DNA from: Agromyces mediolanus
GTDB taxonomy: Bacteria; Actinomycetota; Actinomycetes; Actinomycetales; Microbacteriaceae
Length of the DNA: 64,000 bases
Direction: 5' to 3'
Assembly: GCF_014648575.1 (NCBI RefSeq)
Contig: NZ_BMRJ01000002.1
Coordinates: 389,957-453,956 of the forward strand
This document shows positions 53,447 through 61,945 of this stretch, piece by piece. Position 1 is the first letter of the stretch, and each line of letters starts with the position of its first letter. Under the pieces are notes generated by a model. That model saw only the letters and a program-made list of their open reading frames with translations, did no database searches and had not been told where the DNA came from. The translations under genes and the position numbers were made by a program.

Positions 53447-54109
53447 ATGGTCCAGCAGGAACGGGCGCGACGGACGCGGGCGAAGATCATGCTGGGCGCG
53501 GCCGAGGTGATCCGCACCGCCGGCTACGCCAATGCGACGCTCAACGACATCGGTGCCGCCTCCGGGGTCACGAAGGGCGCCCTCTACTTCCACTTCGACT
53601 CCAAGGAGGAGATCGCCCGGGCGCTCATCGAGGAGCAGCACCGGGTGACCCGGGAGGCCGCGGCCGAGATCCTCGAACTCGAACTCACGCCGGTCGAGCA
53701 CATGCTCCGCCTCTGCATGGACCTCGCCGAGCGGCTCACCAGCGACCCCATCGTGCGCGCCGGCATCCGTCTCACCACCGACTCCTCCACCTTCGACACG
53801 CCGCTGCTCGACCCGTACCGGGACTGGATGGCGAGCTTCGAGGAGCTCGCCCGCCGCGCCGAGGCCGTGGGCGAGACGAACGGGCTCATCTCGCCCGAGG
53901 TGTTCGCGCGCACCCTCATCCCCTCGTACACGGGCGTGCAGCTCGTCTCGGAGACCTTCACGGGGCGGGCCGACCTGATCGACCGCATCCACGACCTCTG
54001 GCGAGTGCTGCTCACCGCGATCATCCCCGCCGAGCAGCTCGCGGCGAAGCTCGCGCTCGCCGACGAGGTGTTCACCGTGAAGCCGGCACGCCGGCGGAAA
54101 CGAGCGTAG
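53447..54109 (+). CDS. TetR-family regulator, gamma-butyrolactone receptor-like
   Basis: A 220-residue regulator with an N-terminal TetR HTH (IGAASGVTKGALYFHFDSKE) and a C-terminal ligand domain resembling ArpA/ScbR (YTGVQLVSETFTGRADLIDR, IHDLWRVLLTAIIP). The last motif is typical of the Streptomyces butyrolactone receptors. A TTG at 53417 could be the start instead. It overlaps the 3' end of the convergent AfsA-like gene by 38 bp. Confidence 0.85.
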   Translation: MVQQERARRTRAKIMLGAAEVIRTAGYANATLNDIGAASGVTKGALYFHFDSKEEIARALIEEQHRVTREAAAEILELELTPVEHMLRLCMDLAERLTSDPIVRAGIRLTTDSSTFDTPLLDPYRDWMASFEELARRAEAVGETNGLISPEVFARTLIPSYTGVQLVSETFTGRADLIDRIHDLWRVLLTAIIPAEQLAAKLALADEVFTVKPARRRKRA

Positions 54110-54959
54110 CCTCGGCGCGCATCGCCACGCGCCGCCCCTGACGGATCTCGAACGCGGCCTGCTCGCGCCGGATCGTCGCGTGGACGGTCGCCGGAGGGTC
54201 GTACTCGACGATCCGGTCGAACTCGCCCTCGAAGCGGCCGAGCTCGAGTCGGGGGTCGGCCGCCTCGAGCCGGGCCGCCTGCCGGCAGGCCTCGATGAGC
54301 GCGGCGCCGGGCACGTGGTCGAGCAGATGGTCGTAGAAGACCGGATGCCGCCGGTCGACATCGAGCGTGAGGGCGCCGTCGCCGTCGACGAGCAGCACGT
54401 CCTGTTCGAGCCGGCGGCCGACCGCCGCCGCCGGCACGAGCGGGCCGCGACGGCGGAGCGGCGGCGTGGTGCCGGCGCGCTCGCCGCGGAGGCGGGCGTA
54501 CGCGGCCGGCCCGACGACGAGGGCGTCACCGTGCCCCGCCGCGACGGCGCCGCCCGTCGGCTCGCTGATCGAGATCTCGAAGCGCGCGCTGCGGAACGCC
54601 CCGCCCGGGGTGCGCACGAGTCGAGTCGCGCGCACCGTCGCGTGCAGCTCCGCCGCGGAGCCCGCCCGTGCGGCGAGTGGAGTGCGGAGCAGTGCGAAGC
54701 CGAGGCCGGTCATCAGGAAGCGGTGCTCGAGCGGCACGCCGAAGCCCTCGTGGCACGCGAGGATCGTCAGCTGGCGCACCGTCTCGGTCACGAGGGCCGA
54801 GCCGGGCAGCTCGGGTTCGAAGTAGCCGTGCCGCCTCGGCCACTGCAGCGCGGCGATGTACTCGTGCTCGCCCCAGCGCACGAAATCGGTGGGCAGCACC
54901 TCGCTCGTGGATCGTCGGTGGACGAGGCGGCGCGGGACCGTTCGGTCGAAGGACAGCAC
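54072..54959 (-). CDS. AfsA-like butyrolactone biosynthesis protein
   Basis: A 295-residue protein with two hot-dog folds of the A-factor biosynthesis type: FDRTVPRRLVHRRSTSEVLP and FYDHLLDHVPGAALIEACRQ in separate halves, the second with the family motif DHVPGM/A-L-E. AfsA/ScbA proteins condense DHAP with a beta-ketoacyl thioester to start butyrolactone synthesis. GTG 54959 with GGAG 5 nt upstream was chosen; it gives a length near 300 residues typical for AfsA. The frame is open to 55076. Confidence 0.88.
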   Translation of the reverse strand: MLSFDRTVPRRLVHRRSTSEVLPTDFVRWGEHEYIAALQWPRRHGYFEPELPGSALVTETVRQLTILACHEGFGVPLEHRFLMTGLGFALLRTPLAARAGSAAELHATVRATRLVRTPGGAFRSARFEISISEPTGGAVAAGHGDALVVGPAAYARLRGERAGTTPPLRRRGPLVPAAAVGRRLEQDVLLVDGDGALTLDVDRRHPVFYDHLLDHVPGAALIEACRQAARLEAADPRLELGRFEGEFDRIVEYDPPATVHATIRREQAAFEIRQGRRVAMRAEATLVSAGVPASR

Positions 54960-54995
54960 TGGCGCTCCAAGGGATTCGGGCTCGGGGTTCACGGG

Positions 54996-55013
54996 AAACC
55001 GGGGAGGCGGTAT
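54996..55013. promoter_or_regulatory. Possible receptor operator upstream of the AfsA-like gene
   Basis: AAACCGGGGAGGCGGTAT is an inverted repeat (AAACCG/CGGTAT, 5 of 6). AAACCG-type half sites occur in Streptomyces ARE operators. Only one copy seen, so weak. Confidence 0.3.
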
Positions 55014-55034
55014 GCTGATCTTAGTCGGGGGGCT

Positions 55035-55076
55035 GTGCGCGGGTGCAGGAATCGGGGGATGCCTGTACCCGCGCAC
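55035..55076 (-). terminator. Terminator after the PfkB gene
   Basis: GTGCGCGGGTGCAGG (55035-55049) pairs with CCTGTACCCGCGCAC (55062-55076) at 14 of 15 positions. It ends the sugar operon. Confidence 0.8.
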
Positions 55077-55104
55077 TCATGCGCACGGCGTGAGTCGCCG
55101 GGAG

Positions 55105-56043
55105 TCAGCCCGCGAGGAAGGCCGTCACCTCGTCGCGGCTCGGCAGATCGGCGCCCGCGCGCGACGCCGTGATGGCCGCGCAGGCCGCCGCGAAGCGGGC
55201 CGCGGGGAGCAGCTCGCCCGCGGTCGCCGCTCGCCGCCGCAGCGCCGGGGCGAGGCCCTCGGCGACGACCGCGAAGAGGAAGCCGGCCATGAACGAGTCG
55301 CCCGCACCGACCGTGTCGACGGTCGTGATCGGGAACGCCGGGAAGTCGAGCACCTCGGCGCCGGCGGCCAGCAGTCCACCCGCCGCGCCGCGCGTGATCA
55401 CGGCGACCGCGCCGGTCTCCGCCGCAAGCGCCGCCGCGGACAGCTCCGCGGTGCGCTCCGGGTACAGCCACGCGGCATCCTCGTCGCTCATCTTCACGAG
55501 CTGCGCGATGCGGGCGAACGCGCCGAGCCGCGCGACGGCGGCGTCGCGCGAGCCGATCAGCGTCGGGCGGACGTTCGCGTCGAAGGAGACGAGCGCGCTC
55601 GCCGCGGCCTCGCCGACGGCGTCGAGCACCGTCGTCGCGCCGGGCTCGAGGTAGGCGGCGATCGAGCCCGTGTGCACCACGTCGAAGCCGGCCACCTCCG
55701 GACGCACCGGTCGCCACTCGAGCGCGAACTCGTAACTCGCCCCGCCGTCCGCGGCGAGCGTCGCCTGCGCCGTCGAGGTGCGCGGGATCGCGCCGAGCGT
55801 GCCGGGGGCGAGGGCCGCACCGGATGCCTCCACGTGCCGCCGCACCATCGCCCCGTGCGCGTCGTCGCCGAGGCAGCTCGCGAGCTGCACGGTCGCGCCG
55901 AGGCGGGCGAGGCCGACGGCGACGTTCAGCGGGCTGCCGCCCGGATGCTCCGCGACGCCGCCGGTGCGGTCGTGCACGACGTCGACGAGGGCCTCGCCGA
56001 TCGAGAGGGCGCGCGCGCCCGCCGGCCAGCTCGCTGCGGTCAT
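55105..56043 (-). CDS. PfkB-family sugar kinase (fructokinase-like)
   Basis: A 312-residue ribokinase-fold enzyme. The N-terminal signature is GGSPLNVAVGLARLGATVQL and the C-terminal PfkB signature VDTVGAGDSFMAGFL carries the catalytic Asp. It resembles fructokinases; the true sugar is not determined. It is the last gene of the ABC importer operon and 28 bp after the XRE-cupin gene, which suggests that it phosphorylates the imported sugar or a product of it. Confidence 0.9.
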   Translation of the reverse strand: MTAASWPAGARALSIGEALVDVVHDRTGGVAEHPGGSPLNVAVGLARLGATVQLASCLGDDAHGAMVRRHVEASGAALAPGTLGAIPRTSTAQATLAADGGASYEFALEWRPVRPEVAGFDVVHTGSIAAYLEPGATTVLDAVGEAAASALVSFDANVRPTLIGSRDAAVARLGAFARIAQLVKMSDEDAAWLYPERTAELSAAALAAETGAVAVITRGAAGGLLAAGAEVLDFPAFPITTVDTVGAGDSFMAGFLFAVVAEGLAPALRRRAATAGELLPAARFAAACAAITASRAGADLPSRDEVTAFLAG

Positions 56044-56071
56044 CTCGGCTCCCGGCTCTCGGATCGGCGGT

Positions 56072-56719
56072 TCAGTAGGAGGCGTGCGGGTGCGGCGCAC
56101 CCGGAACGGGCTTCGCGTCGACGACCACGAGGAGCACGGTCGCCGGTGCGCCGCCCTCGGCCGCGAGCAGGTGCTCGAGGTCGGCGTCGAAGTGGATGCT
56201 GTCGCCCTCCTCGAGGCGGAGGCGCTCGGCGCCGAGCTCGACCCGGATCGCCCCGGAGAGCACGAGCACGAACTCCTCGCCCGCGTGCCTGGAGAGGGCG
56301 CCGGGGTGGTCGGCGGCCATGACGAGGCGCACGGCCTCCATCGAGGCCCACGGCGCCCGGCTCGCGAGGCCCGTCATCACCCCGCCCACGACGTCGTCGG
56401 CGTGCTCGTCGTGGCGGTGCAGCACGTAGCTCTCGTCGGCGTCGGGTTCGTCGAAGATGTCGCCGATGCGCACGCCGAGGGCGCGGGCGACGGCGATGAT
56501 CGTGCCGAGCGAGGGCGTGCGCGCGCCGGTCTCGATGCGCGAGAGGAACGCCTCGGAGAGGCCGGTCTCCGCGGCGAGGCGGCTCAGCACCCAGCCGCGG
56601 TCCTGGCGCAGCTGCTTCAGCCGCGGGCCGACCTGCGCCTCGTCGATGCCCTCCGCCGACTCGTCGAACGCCATCCGCGCACTCCTCCTCATCCTCAGCC
56701 AGGCCTCCCGCTCCGTCAT
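56072..56719 (-). CDS. XRE-cupin transcriptional regulator
   Basis: A 215-residue regulator. HTH_3 at residues ~30-90 (LKQLRQDRGWVLSRLAAETG, LSEAFLSRIETGARTPSLGT) and a C-terminal cupin_2 domain (GALSRHAGEEFVLVLSGAIR) that could bind a small ligand. ATG 56719 overlaps the permease stop, so the regulator is translated from the transport operon, presumably as local feedback control. Confidence 0.9.
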   Translation of the reverse strand: MTEREAWLRMRRSARMAFDESAEGIDEAQVGPRLKQLRQDRGWVLSRLAAETGLSEAFLSRIETGARTPSLGTIIAVARALGVRIGDIFDEPDADESYVLHRHDEHADDVVGGVMTGLASRAPWASMEAVRLVMAADHPGALSRHAGEEFVLVLSGAIRVELGAERLRLEEGDSIHFDADLEHLLAAEGGAPATVLLVVVDAKPVPGAPHPHASY

Positions 56720-57525
56720 TTGACGGCTCCGAGGGAGAGCCCGCGCACTAGTTTGCCCTGTGCGACGAGGCCGAGGGCGAGGACGGGCAGCGACACGAGC
56801 AGCACGGCGGCGCTCAGCCGGGCGAGGAACAGCCCCTGATTGGTGATGAAGCCGACGAGGAACACGGGCGCGGTGCTCGCGGACGTCGCCGTGAGGTTCA
56901 GCGCGAAGAGGAACTCGTTCCAGCTGAAGATGACGCAGATGAGGGCCGTCGCCGAGATGCCGGGCAGGGCCACCGGCGCGATGACCTGGAGCAGGATGCG
57001 GCGCAGGCCCGCCCCGTCGAGCTGCGCCGCCTCGACGATCTCGGCGGGCACCTCCAGGAGGAAGGAGCAGAGGATCCAGATCGCGATGGGCAGGTTCATC
57101 GAGGTGTAGAGCAGCACGAGCACCCAGAGCTGGTCGAGCGCGCCCGCGGTCGAGACGAGCAGGAAGATCGGCAGGATGGCGGCCACCATCGGCAGGAACT
57201 TCGTCGACAGGATGAACATGCGCAGCTGCTCAGCACCGCGCACGGGACGGACCGCGAGCGCGTAGGCGGCCGGGAACGCGAGCGCGATGACGAGCACCAC
57301 CGAGCAGCCGCTCGCGATCGCCGAGTTCAGCAGGTACTTCGTGGCGTCCGAGTCGAGCAGCAGCCGCCACTGGTCGAGGGTGAACGGCGCGAGCAGCTCG
57401 CCGGACACGGCGTCGGCCTCGCTCCGCAGCGACGCCTGCACGACGAAGAGCAGGGGAGCGGCGAACAGGGCGCAGGCGGCCCAGGCGAGGAAGATGCGGA
57501 TGGCTCCGGCGCGGGTGCGGGTCAT
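56716..57525 (-). CDS. Sugar ABC transporter permease (MalG type)
   Basis: A 269-residue carbohydrate permease with about six helices. The EAA loop is VPAEIVEAAQLDGAGLRRIL, and the ending LVRGLSLGAVK is typical of CUT1 second permeases. It is coupled to the upstream permease (ATGA) and downstream regulator. Confidence 0.93.
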   Translation of the reverse strand: MTRTRAGAIRIFLAWAACALFAAPLLFVVQASLRSEADAVSGELLAPFTLDQWRLLLDSDATKYLLNSAIASGCSVVLVIALAFPAAYALAVRPVRGAEQLRMFILSTKFLPMVAAILPIFLLVSTAGALDQLWVLVLLYTSMNLPIAIWILCSFLLEVPAEIVEAAQLDGAGLRRILLQVIAPVALPGISATALICVIFSWNEFLFALNLTATSASTAPVFLVGFITNQGLFLARLSAAVLLVSLPVLALGLVAQGKLVRGLSLGAVK

Positions 57526-58517
57526 GCGCCGCGCTCCTTTCCGAGTCGGGTGAGCACGCGGACGAAGAGGTTCGCGATGACGAGCGCCCCGGCGATGACG
57601 ACGACGCTCGCCGCCGCGGTCTGGCCGTAGTCGAACTTGCGGAACATGGTCTGGTAGATCTCGAACGGCAGGTTCGTCGTCGCCGTGCCGGGGCCGCCCT
57701 GCGTGATCGCGAAGACGGCGTCGAAGGTCTGCACGACGTAGAGCGTGCCGAGCACCGCCGCGAGCGAGAGGTAGCTCCGCAGGTGCGGCAGCGTCATGTG
57801 CACGAAGATCCGCCACTCGTTCGCGCCGTCCACGCGCGCCGCCTCGAGCACGTCGTCGGGCTGGCCCTGGAGCCCCGCGAGCACGATGAGCATCATGAAC
57901 GGCGCCCACGTCCAGACGAGGGAGGCGATGAGCGCGGTCATCGGTGCCGCATTCAGCAGGTCGATCGACTGCGGCGCCGCGCCGGTGAGGGAAGCGAGCC
58001 AGTCGGCGTTGCGCTGCAGCATCCCGAAGTTCGGGTCGAGGATCGCGTGCTTCCAGATCAGCGCGGCCGCCATCGGCATGACCATGAACGGCGCGATCAT
58101 GAGCGTGCGGGCCACCCCGCGGCCGGGGAACGGCCGGTCGAGCAGGAGGGCCACGGCCGTGCCGATCACGAGCGAGACGATCACGACGCCCGCCGTCAGC
58201 ACGATCGTGTTGAGCACGGCCGGCAGCATGCGCGCGTCCGTGAACACCGCGACGAAGTTGTCGACCCAGGCGAAGCCGAAGGCGTCGGGGCGGAGGATGT
58301 TCCAGTCCAGCACCGAGATCACCAGGGTGACGACGAACGGCAGCTGGGTGAGCACGACGAGGAACAGGAAGGCCGGCCAGAGCGGCAGCCAGCGGCGGCG
58401 GTTCTCGCGCCGCTCGTGGGCCGCCGCCGCGGCCAGGCGGCCCGGGCCGGAGGGGCCCCGCGTGCGGGACCCCTCCGGTGCCGAGGCGGTGGCGGGAGCG
58501 TCGGGCGTCCGGATCAT
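57522..58517 (-). CDS. Sugar ABC transporter permease (MalF type)
   Basis: A 331-residue carbohydrate permease. A 45-residue Pro/Ala/Arg-rich cytoplasmic segment precedes the first helix (LWPAFLFLVVLTQLPFVVTL). The EAA loop is LEAARVDGANEWRIFVHMTL. It forms the CUT1 heterodimer with the next gene. Its start overlaps the binding-protein stop. Confidence 0.93.
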   Translation of the reverse strand: MIRTPDAPATASAPEGSRTRGPSGPGRLAAAAAHERRENRRRWLPLWPAFLFLVVLTQLPFVVTLVISVLDWNILRPDAFGFAWVDNFVAVFTDARMLPAVLNTIVLTAGVVIVSLVIGTAVALLLDRPFPGRGVARTLMIAPFMVMPMAAALIWKHAILDPNFGMLQRNADWLASLTGAAPQSIDLLNAAPMTALIASLVWTWAPFMMLIVLAGLQGQPDDVLEAARVDGANEWRIFVHMTLPHLRSYLSLAAVLGTLYVVQTFDAVFAITQGGPGTATTNLPFEIYQTMFRKFDYGQTAAASVVVIAGALVIANLFVRVLTRLGKERGA

Positions 58518-59863
58518 TCGCCCGCGTACTCCTGCCCGATCGGGATGGCGAGCTCCTGGCCGACGGCGAGCGCGTCGGCGACGCTGTCGGCCTGGCCGGC
58601 GAGGATCGCGTTGATCTGCTCGGCGGTGCGGGTCGCGAGCAGGCTGAACTCGGGGATGGCCACGAAGATCGTGCCGATCGTCGGGCGGGGCTGCACGCCG
58701 GGGTCGCGCGGGTCGATCGACTTGATCGAGTCGAGCACGATCGGCGCGTAGGCGCCGGCGTGGGCGAGGTAGTCCGCGTTCGAGTAGGTCGACTCGCGCT
58801 TGCCGTCGGGCACGTTGCTCCAGCCGATCTCGGAGCCGACGAGCTCCTCGTAGCCGGCGCTCGACGCCCAGGAGATGAACTCCCACGCGGCATCCGCCTT
58901 CGCGCTGTTCTTCGGAACGCCCCAGCCCCAGCCCGCGATCCAGCCGGAGTAGTCCGTGAGCTTCGTCGGCGCGTAGGCGTAGCCGACCTTGCCGGCGACG
59001 GTGCTCGTCTCGGGGTTCTCGACGAGGCCCGCCCCGGCCGTGGCGTCGTACCACATGGCCGCCTTGCCCTGGCCGAAGAGGTTCAGGCACTCGGTGAAGC
59101 CGGCCTGCGCGGCGCCGGTCTCGCCGGAGTCCCGCACGAGGTCGACGTAGAACTGCACGGCCTCGGTGAACTCGGGGGAGTCGACCTGCGGCTCCCAGTC
59201 CTCGGTGAACCAGGTGCCGCCGAAGGTGTTCACGATCGTGCCGAGCGGGGCGAACATCTGGCCGGCGGCGGGCTGGCCGCGCAGGCAGATCCCGGCCGTG
59301 TCGCCGCTGTCGAGGGCGGCGGCGTACTCGGCGATCTGGTCCCAGGTGGGGTGCTCGGGCATCGTGATGCCGGCCGCCTCGAAGAGGTCGGTGCGGTACA
59401 TCACGAAGGAGCTCTCGCCGTAGAACGGGATGCCGTGGATGCCGCCGTCGCTCGCGCTGTACGTGGTGAGCATCGAGGGCAGCACGTCGTCGACGTCGAA
59501 GGCGGGGTCCTGCTCGGTGTACGCGGTGAGGTCCTGCAGCCAGCCGAGGTCGGCGTAGTACGGGGTCTCGGAGGAGTTGATGCTGATGACGTCGTACTTC
59601 GAGACGCCGGCCGCGAGGTCCTGGGCGACGCGGTCGCGCAGCTCGTTCTCGGGCAGGACGGTGAAGTCGACGGCGAGGCCGGTCTCGGCGGTGAAGTGCT
59701 GCTCGGTGAGCTCCTGCAGATCGGTCATCTGCGGGTTGCCGACCATGAGGACGGAAATGCGGTCGCTCGCGGCGTCGCCGGCTGCGGCGCACGAGGCGAG
59801 CGGGACGGCGACGGCGAGCGCGGCGGCGGTTGCGGCCGCGCGGCGCCAGGTGGGTGTGGACAC
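58514..59863 (-). CDS. Sugar ABC transporter substrate-binding lipoprotein
   Basis: A 449-residue CUT1-type binding protein. Lipobox LASC (Cys near 25). Matching stretches are TVLPENELRDRVAQDLAAGV, GIPFYGESSFVMYRTDLFEA and ALDSGDTAGICLRGQP. GTG 59863 has GGAG 6 nt upstream; ATG 59875 would be an alternative. The promoter is in the 59864-60012 gap shared with the divergent GATase1-like gene. No ATPase gene lies in the operon, so a shared MsiK-like ATPase probably energises it. Confidence 0.92.
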   Translation of the reverse strand: MSTPTWRRAAATAAALAVAVPLASCAAAGDAASDRISVLMVGNPQMTDLQELTEQHFTAETGLAVDFTVLPENELRDRVAQDLAAGVSKYDVISINSSETPYYADLGWLQDLTAYTEQDPAFDVDDVLPSMLTTYSASDGGIHGIPFYGESSFVMYRTDLFEAAGITMPEHPTWDQIAEYAAALDSGDTAGICLRGQPAAGQMFAPLGTIVNTFGGTWFTEDWEPQVDSPEFTEAVQFYVDLVRDSGETGAAQAGFTECLNLFGQGKAAMWYDATAGAGLVENPETSTVAGKVGYAYAPTKLTDYSGWIAGWGWGVPKNSAKADAAWEFISWASSAGYEELVGSEIGWSNVPDGKRESTYSNADYLAHAGAYAPIVLDSIKSIDPRDPGVQPRPTIGTIFVAIPEFSLLATRTAEQINAILAGQADSVADALAVGQELAIPIGQEYAGE

Positions 59864-59879
59864 GCTCAACTCCATTGTC

Positions 59880-59960
59880 TCGGGGGAGGCCGGGTTTTCC
59901 CTGCCGAGACGAGATAGTGCCACACAGGCAAGTTCTTGTCTATCTACTTTCCTGAGAGGC
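59880..59960. promoter_or_regulatory. Divergent promoter region of the sugar operon
   Basis: On the minus strand TAGACA and CACTAT are 17 bp apart and can serve as -35/-10 of the operon. CAAGTTCTTG (around 59930) is a near palindrome and might be the XRE-cupin operator. Confidence 0.4.
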
Positions 59961-60018
59961 ATGTAGAGTGGCGCTCGCCGTCACGCCCGTGGCGGCACTG
60001 TGCGACACGAGGATGGCA

Positions 60019-60819
60019 ATGGCTGCATCGGTACTGCTCGTGGGGGAATCGTGGGTGGTCCACGAGATCCACTACAAGGGCTTCGACACGCTGAACATGA
60101 CGAGCTTCGAGTCGGGCGGCAGCCCGCTCGTCGAGGCGCTCACGGCGCACGGCCACGAGGTCACCTGGATGCGCGCCGACGAGGCCACCCGCTCGTTCCC
60201 GTTCCACGCGAGCGAGCTCGACGGCTACGACGTCGTGATCCTCTCCGACGTCGGGGCGAACAGCCTGCTGCTGCCGCCCGAGGTCTGGCGGGAGGCCAAG
60301 GTGCGACCCAACCGGCTCGAGGCCCTGCGCCAGTGGACCGAGGCCGGCGGCGGCCTGCTGATGTGCGGCGGCTGGCGCTCGTTCGCCGGCTTCCAGGGCG
60401 GCGGCTTCTACCACGGCACCGCCGTCGAGCGGGCGCTGCCCGTCGAGGTGCTGCCCTACGACGACCGCGTCGAGACGCCCGAGGGCGCGCACGGGGCGGT
60501 CCTGGATCCGGAGCACCCCGCCGTGCGCGGGCTGCCGGCGAGCTGGCCGCCGGTGCTCGGGCACCACCGGCTGACGCCGTCGGCCGGCTCGACGGTGCTC
60601 GTCGAGTCCGAGCAGGGGCTGCCGCTCCTCGTCGTGGGCGAGCACGGCGCCGGGCGCAGCGCGGCCTGGGCCTCGGACATCGCGCCGCACTGGTGCCCGC
60701 CGGAGTTCTCCGAGTGGGACGGCTACGGGCGGCTCTTCGCCCAGCTCGTCGACTGGCTCGCCGCGAAGGACGGTTCGGGGGCGGCGGCGGCCGATCGTTC
60801 GGCGACAGCCGATCGTTAG
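60019..60819 (+). CDS. GATase1-like (ThuA-like) protein
   Basis: A 266-residue class I glutamine-amidotransferase-like protein, similar to PF07090. It has SVLLVGESWVVHEIHYKGFD, DVVILSDVGANSLLLPPEVW and LLMCGGWRSFAGFQGGGFYH with the candidate nucleophile Cys, then GHHRLTPSAGS. ThuA-type neighbours are common in sugar utilisation loci. ATG 60019 has ACGAGG 6 nt upstream. It is divergent from the sugar operon and overlaps the convergent GNAT gene by 4 bp. Confidence 0.8.
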   Translation: MAASVLLVGESWVVHEIHYKGFDTLNMTSFESGGSPLVEALTAHGHEVTWMRADEATRSFPFHASELDGYDVVILSDVGANSLLLPPEVWREAKVRPNRLEALRQWTEAGGGLLMCGGWRSFAGFQGGGFYHGTAVERALPVEVLPYDDRVETPEGAHGAVLDPEHPAVRGLPASWPPVLGHHRLTPSAGSTVLVESEQGLPLLVVGEHGAGRSAAWASDIAPHWCPPEFSEWDGYGRLFAQLVDWLAAKDGSGAAAADRSATADR

Positions 60820-61280
60820 GCGGCGGCCCGTCGGAAGCGGCTGATCCACAGCCCGGGGAGCACCTCGAGGTCGCTCTCGTGCACGAAACCCGCGGACTCG
60901 TACAGGCCGCGCGCCGGCTCGTTGCCCCGGCCCGTCGCCACCACCGCCTCGGGCGCGAGGGCGAGCGCCGCGACCACGAGCGCCCGGCCCGCGCCTCGGC
61001 GCGCGTGCTCGGGTGCGACGACCAGGCTGTCGAGGTCGATCACCCCGTCGTCCACGGTGAACCCGAGCGCTCCGGCGAGCCCGCCGGAGCGCTCGGCGAC
61101 GAGCCAGCGCAGGCCGGCCGCGCGCAGCCCCGCCTCGGTCTCGTGCAGTGGCGGGATGCGGTCGTCGCCGATGAGCGCCGCCTCGACGGCGTAGGCGGCG
61201 TGCTGGATCTCGAGCAGGCGCGGGGCGAGCGCGTCGAGCTCGGCCGCGCCGAGCTCGCGGACGGCGACGGGCGCGGTCAC
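60816..61280 (-). CDS. GNAT-family N-acetyltransferase
   Basis: A 154-residue acetyltransferase. The acetyl-CoA motif is VVAPEHARRGAGRALVVAAL, followed by ARGLYESAGFVHESDLEV at the C-terminal fold. Substrate unknown. GTG 61280 overlaps the stop of the upstream gene. Confidence 0.88.
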   Translation of the reverse strand: MTAPVAVRELGAAELDALAPRLLEIQHAAYAVEAALIGDDRIPPLHETEAGLRAAGLRWLVAERSGGLAGALGFTVDDGVIDLDSLVVAPEHARRGAGRALVVAALALAPEAVVATGRGNEPARGLYESAGFVHESDLEVLPGLWISRFRRAAA

Positions 61281-61810
61281 GCCGGGCGGTCGCCGCTCTC
61301 GGCGTCGGCCGCGCCGCGCTCGGATGCCTCGGCCCGGCTCAGGTGGTCGAGCAGCTCGTCCATGGTGGCGAAGGAGCGGCTCTCGACGCCGTCGCCGTCG
61401 CCCTCCAGCTCGTACTCGTACTCGAACTCCTCGTCGTCCTCGTCGAGTTCCACCTCGGCGACCGCGAACTCCTCGTCGAGGGCGCAGAAGACGGTGACGC
61501 CCTGACCGGGCGCGTCGTACATGAGCACGAGCTTCGCGTCGGGCAGCACGATGACGCCCTCGAGTGCGACCTCGACGGTCTCGCCGTCCTCCACCGCGAG
61601 CTCCTCGGCCGCGCGCGCATCGGCGGCCAGCAGGTGCGACTCGGCGAGGGGCGCGAGGGCGCGCTCGACGAGGGCGCGCATGGCGCCGAGCTCGGCGGCG
61701 GTGCCCTCCTCCGGCTCCGAGAGCACGGCGACGACGCGGCCGCCGGGCAGCGTCGCGGTGGCGGTCAGGTCGCCGTCGTCGTCGAGGGTGACGTCGGTGA
61801 GTCCGGTCAT
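61277..61810 (-). CDS. Acidic protein, unknown
   Basis: A 177-residue, strongly acidic protein. It has a beta-rich N-terminus (TDVTLDDDGDLTATATLPGG), a middle segment VALEGVIVLPDAKLVLMYDA and a Glu/Asp-rich stretch (VAEVELDEDDEEFEYEYELE), ending in a helix. I do not recognise the family. It is translationally coupled to the GNAT gene. Confidence 0.7.
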   Translation of the reverse strand: MTGLTDVTLDDDGDLTATATLPGGRVVAVLSEPEEGTAAELGAMRALVERALAPLAESHLLAADARAAEELAVEDGETVEVALEGVIVLPDAKLVLMYDAPGQGVTVFCALDEEFAVAEVELDEDDEEFEYEYELEGDGDGVESRSFATMDELLDHLSRAEASERGAADAESGDRPA

Positions 61811-61903
61811 GGTGGGGCTCCTCAGCTGCGGTGGACAGCATCGATCCTGCCATTCGGCGGCGTGCGCCGCCGCATCGGGCGGCGAGCCGGCGAGGCATCC
61901 GCC

Positions 61904-61930
61904 AGTTGTTTTGATTCATTCAAAACAACT
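61904..61930. promoter_or_regulatory. Fur/PerR-type operator
   Basis: AGTTGTTTTGA and TCAAAACAACT are 11 bp perfect inverted arms around 5 bp. It overlaps the promoter region of the Fur-family gene, 15 bp upstream of its start. Confidence 0.8.
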
Positions 61931-61933
61931 TGC

Positions 61934-61939
61934 TAGGGT
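61934..61939 (+). promoter_or_regulatory. -10 box TAGGGT, leaderless fur-like promoter
   Basis: TAGGGT ends 6 nt before ATG 61946, directly after the operator, which would block transcription when bound. Confidence 0.55.
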
Positions 61940-61945
61940 CGAGGC

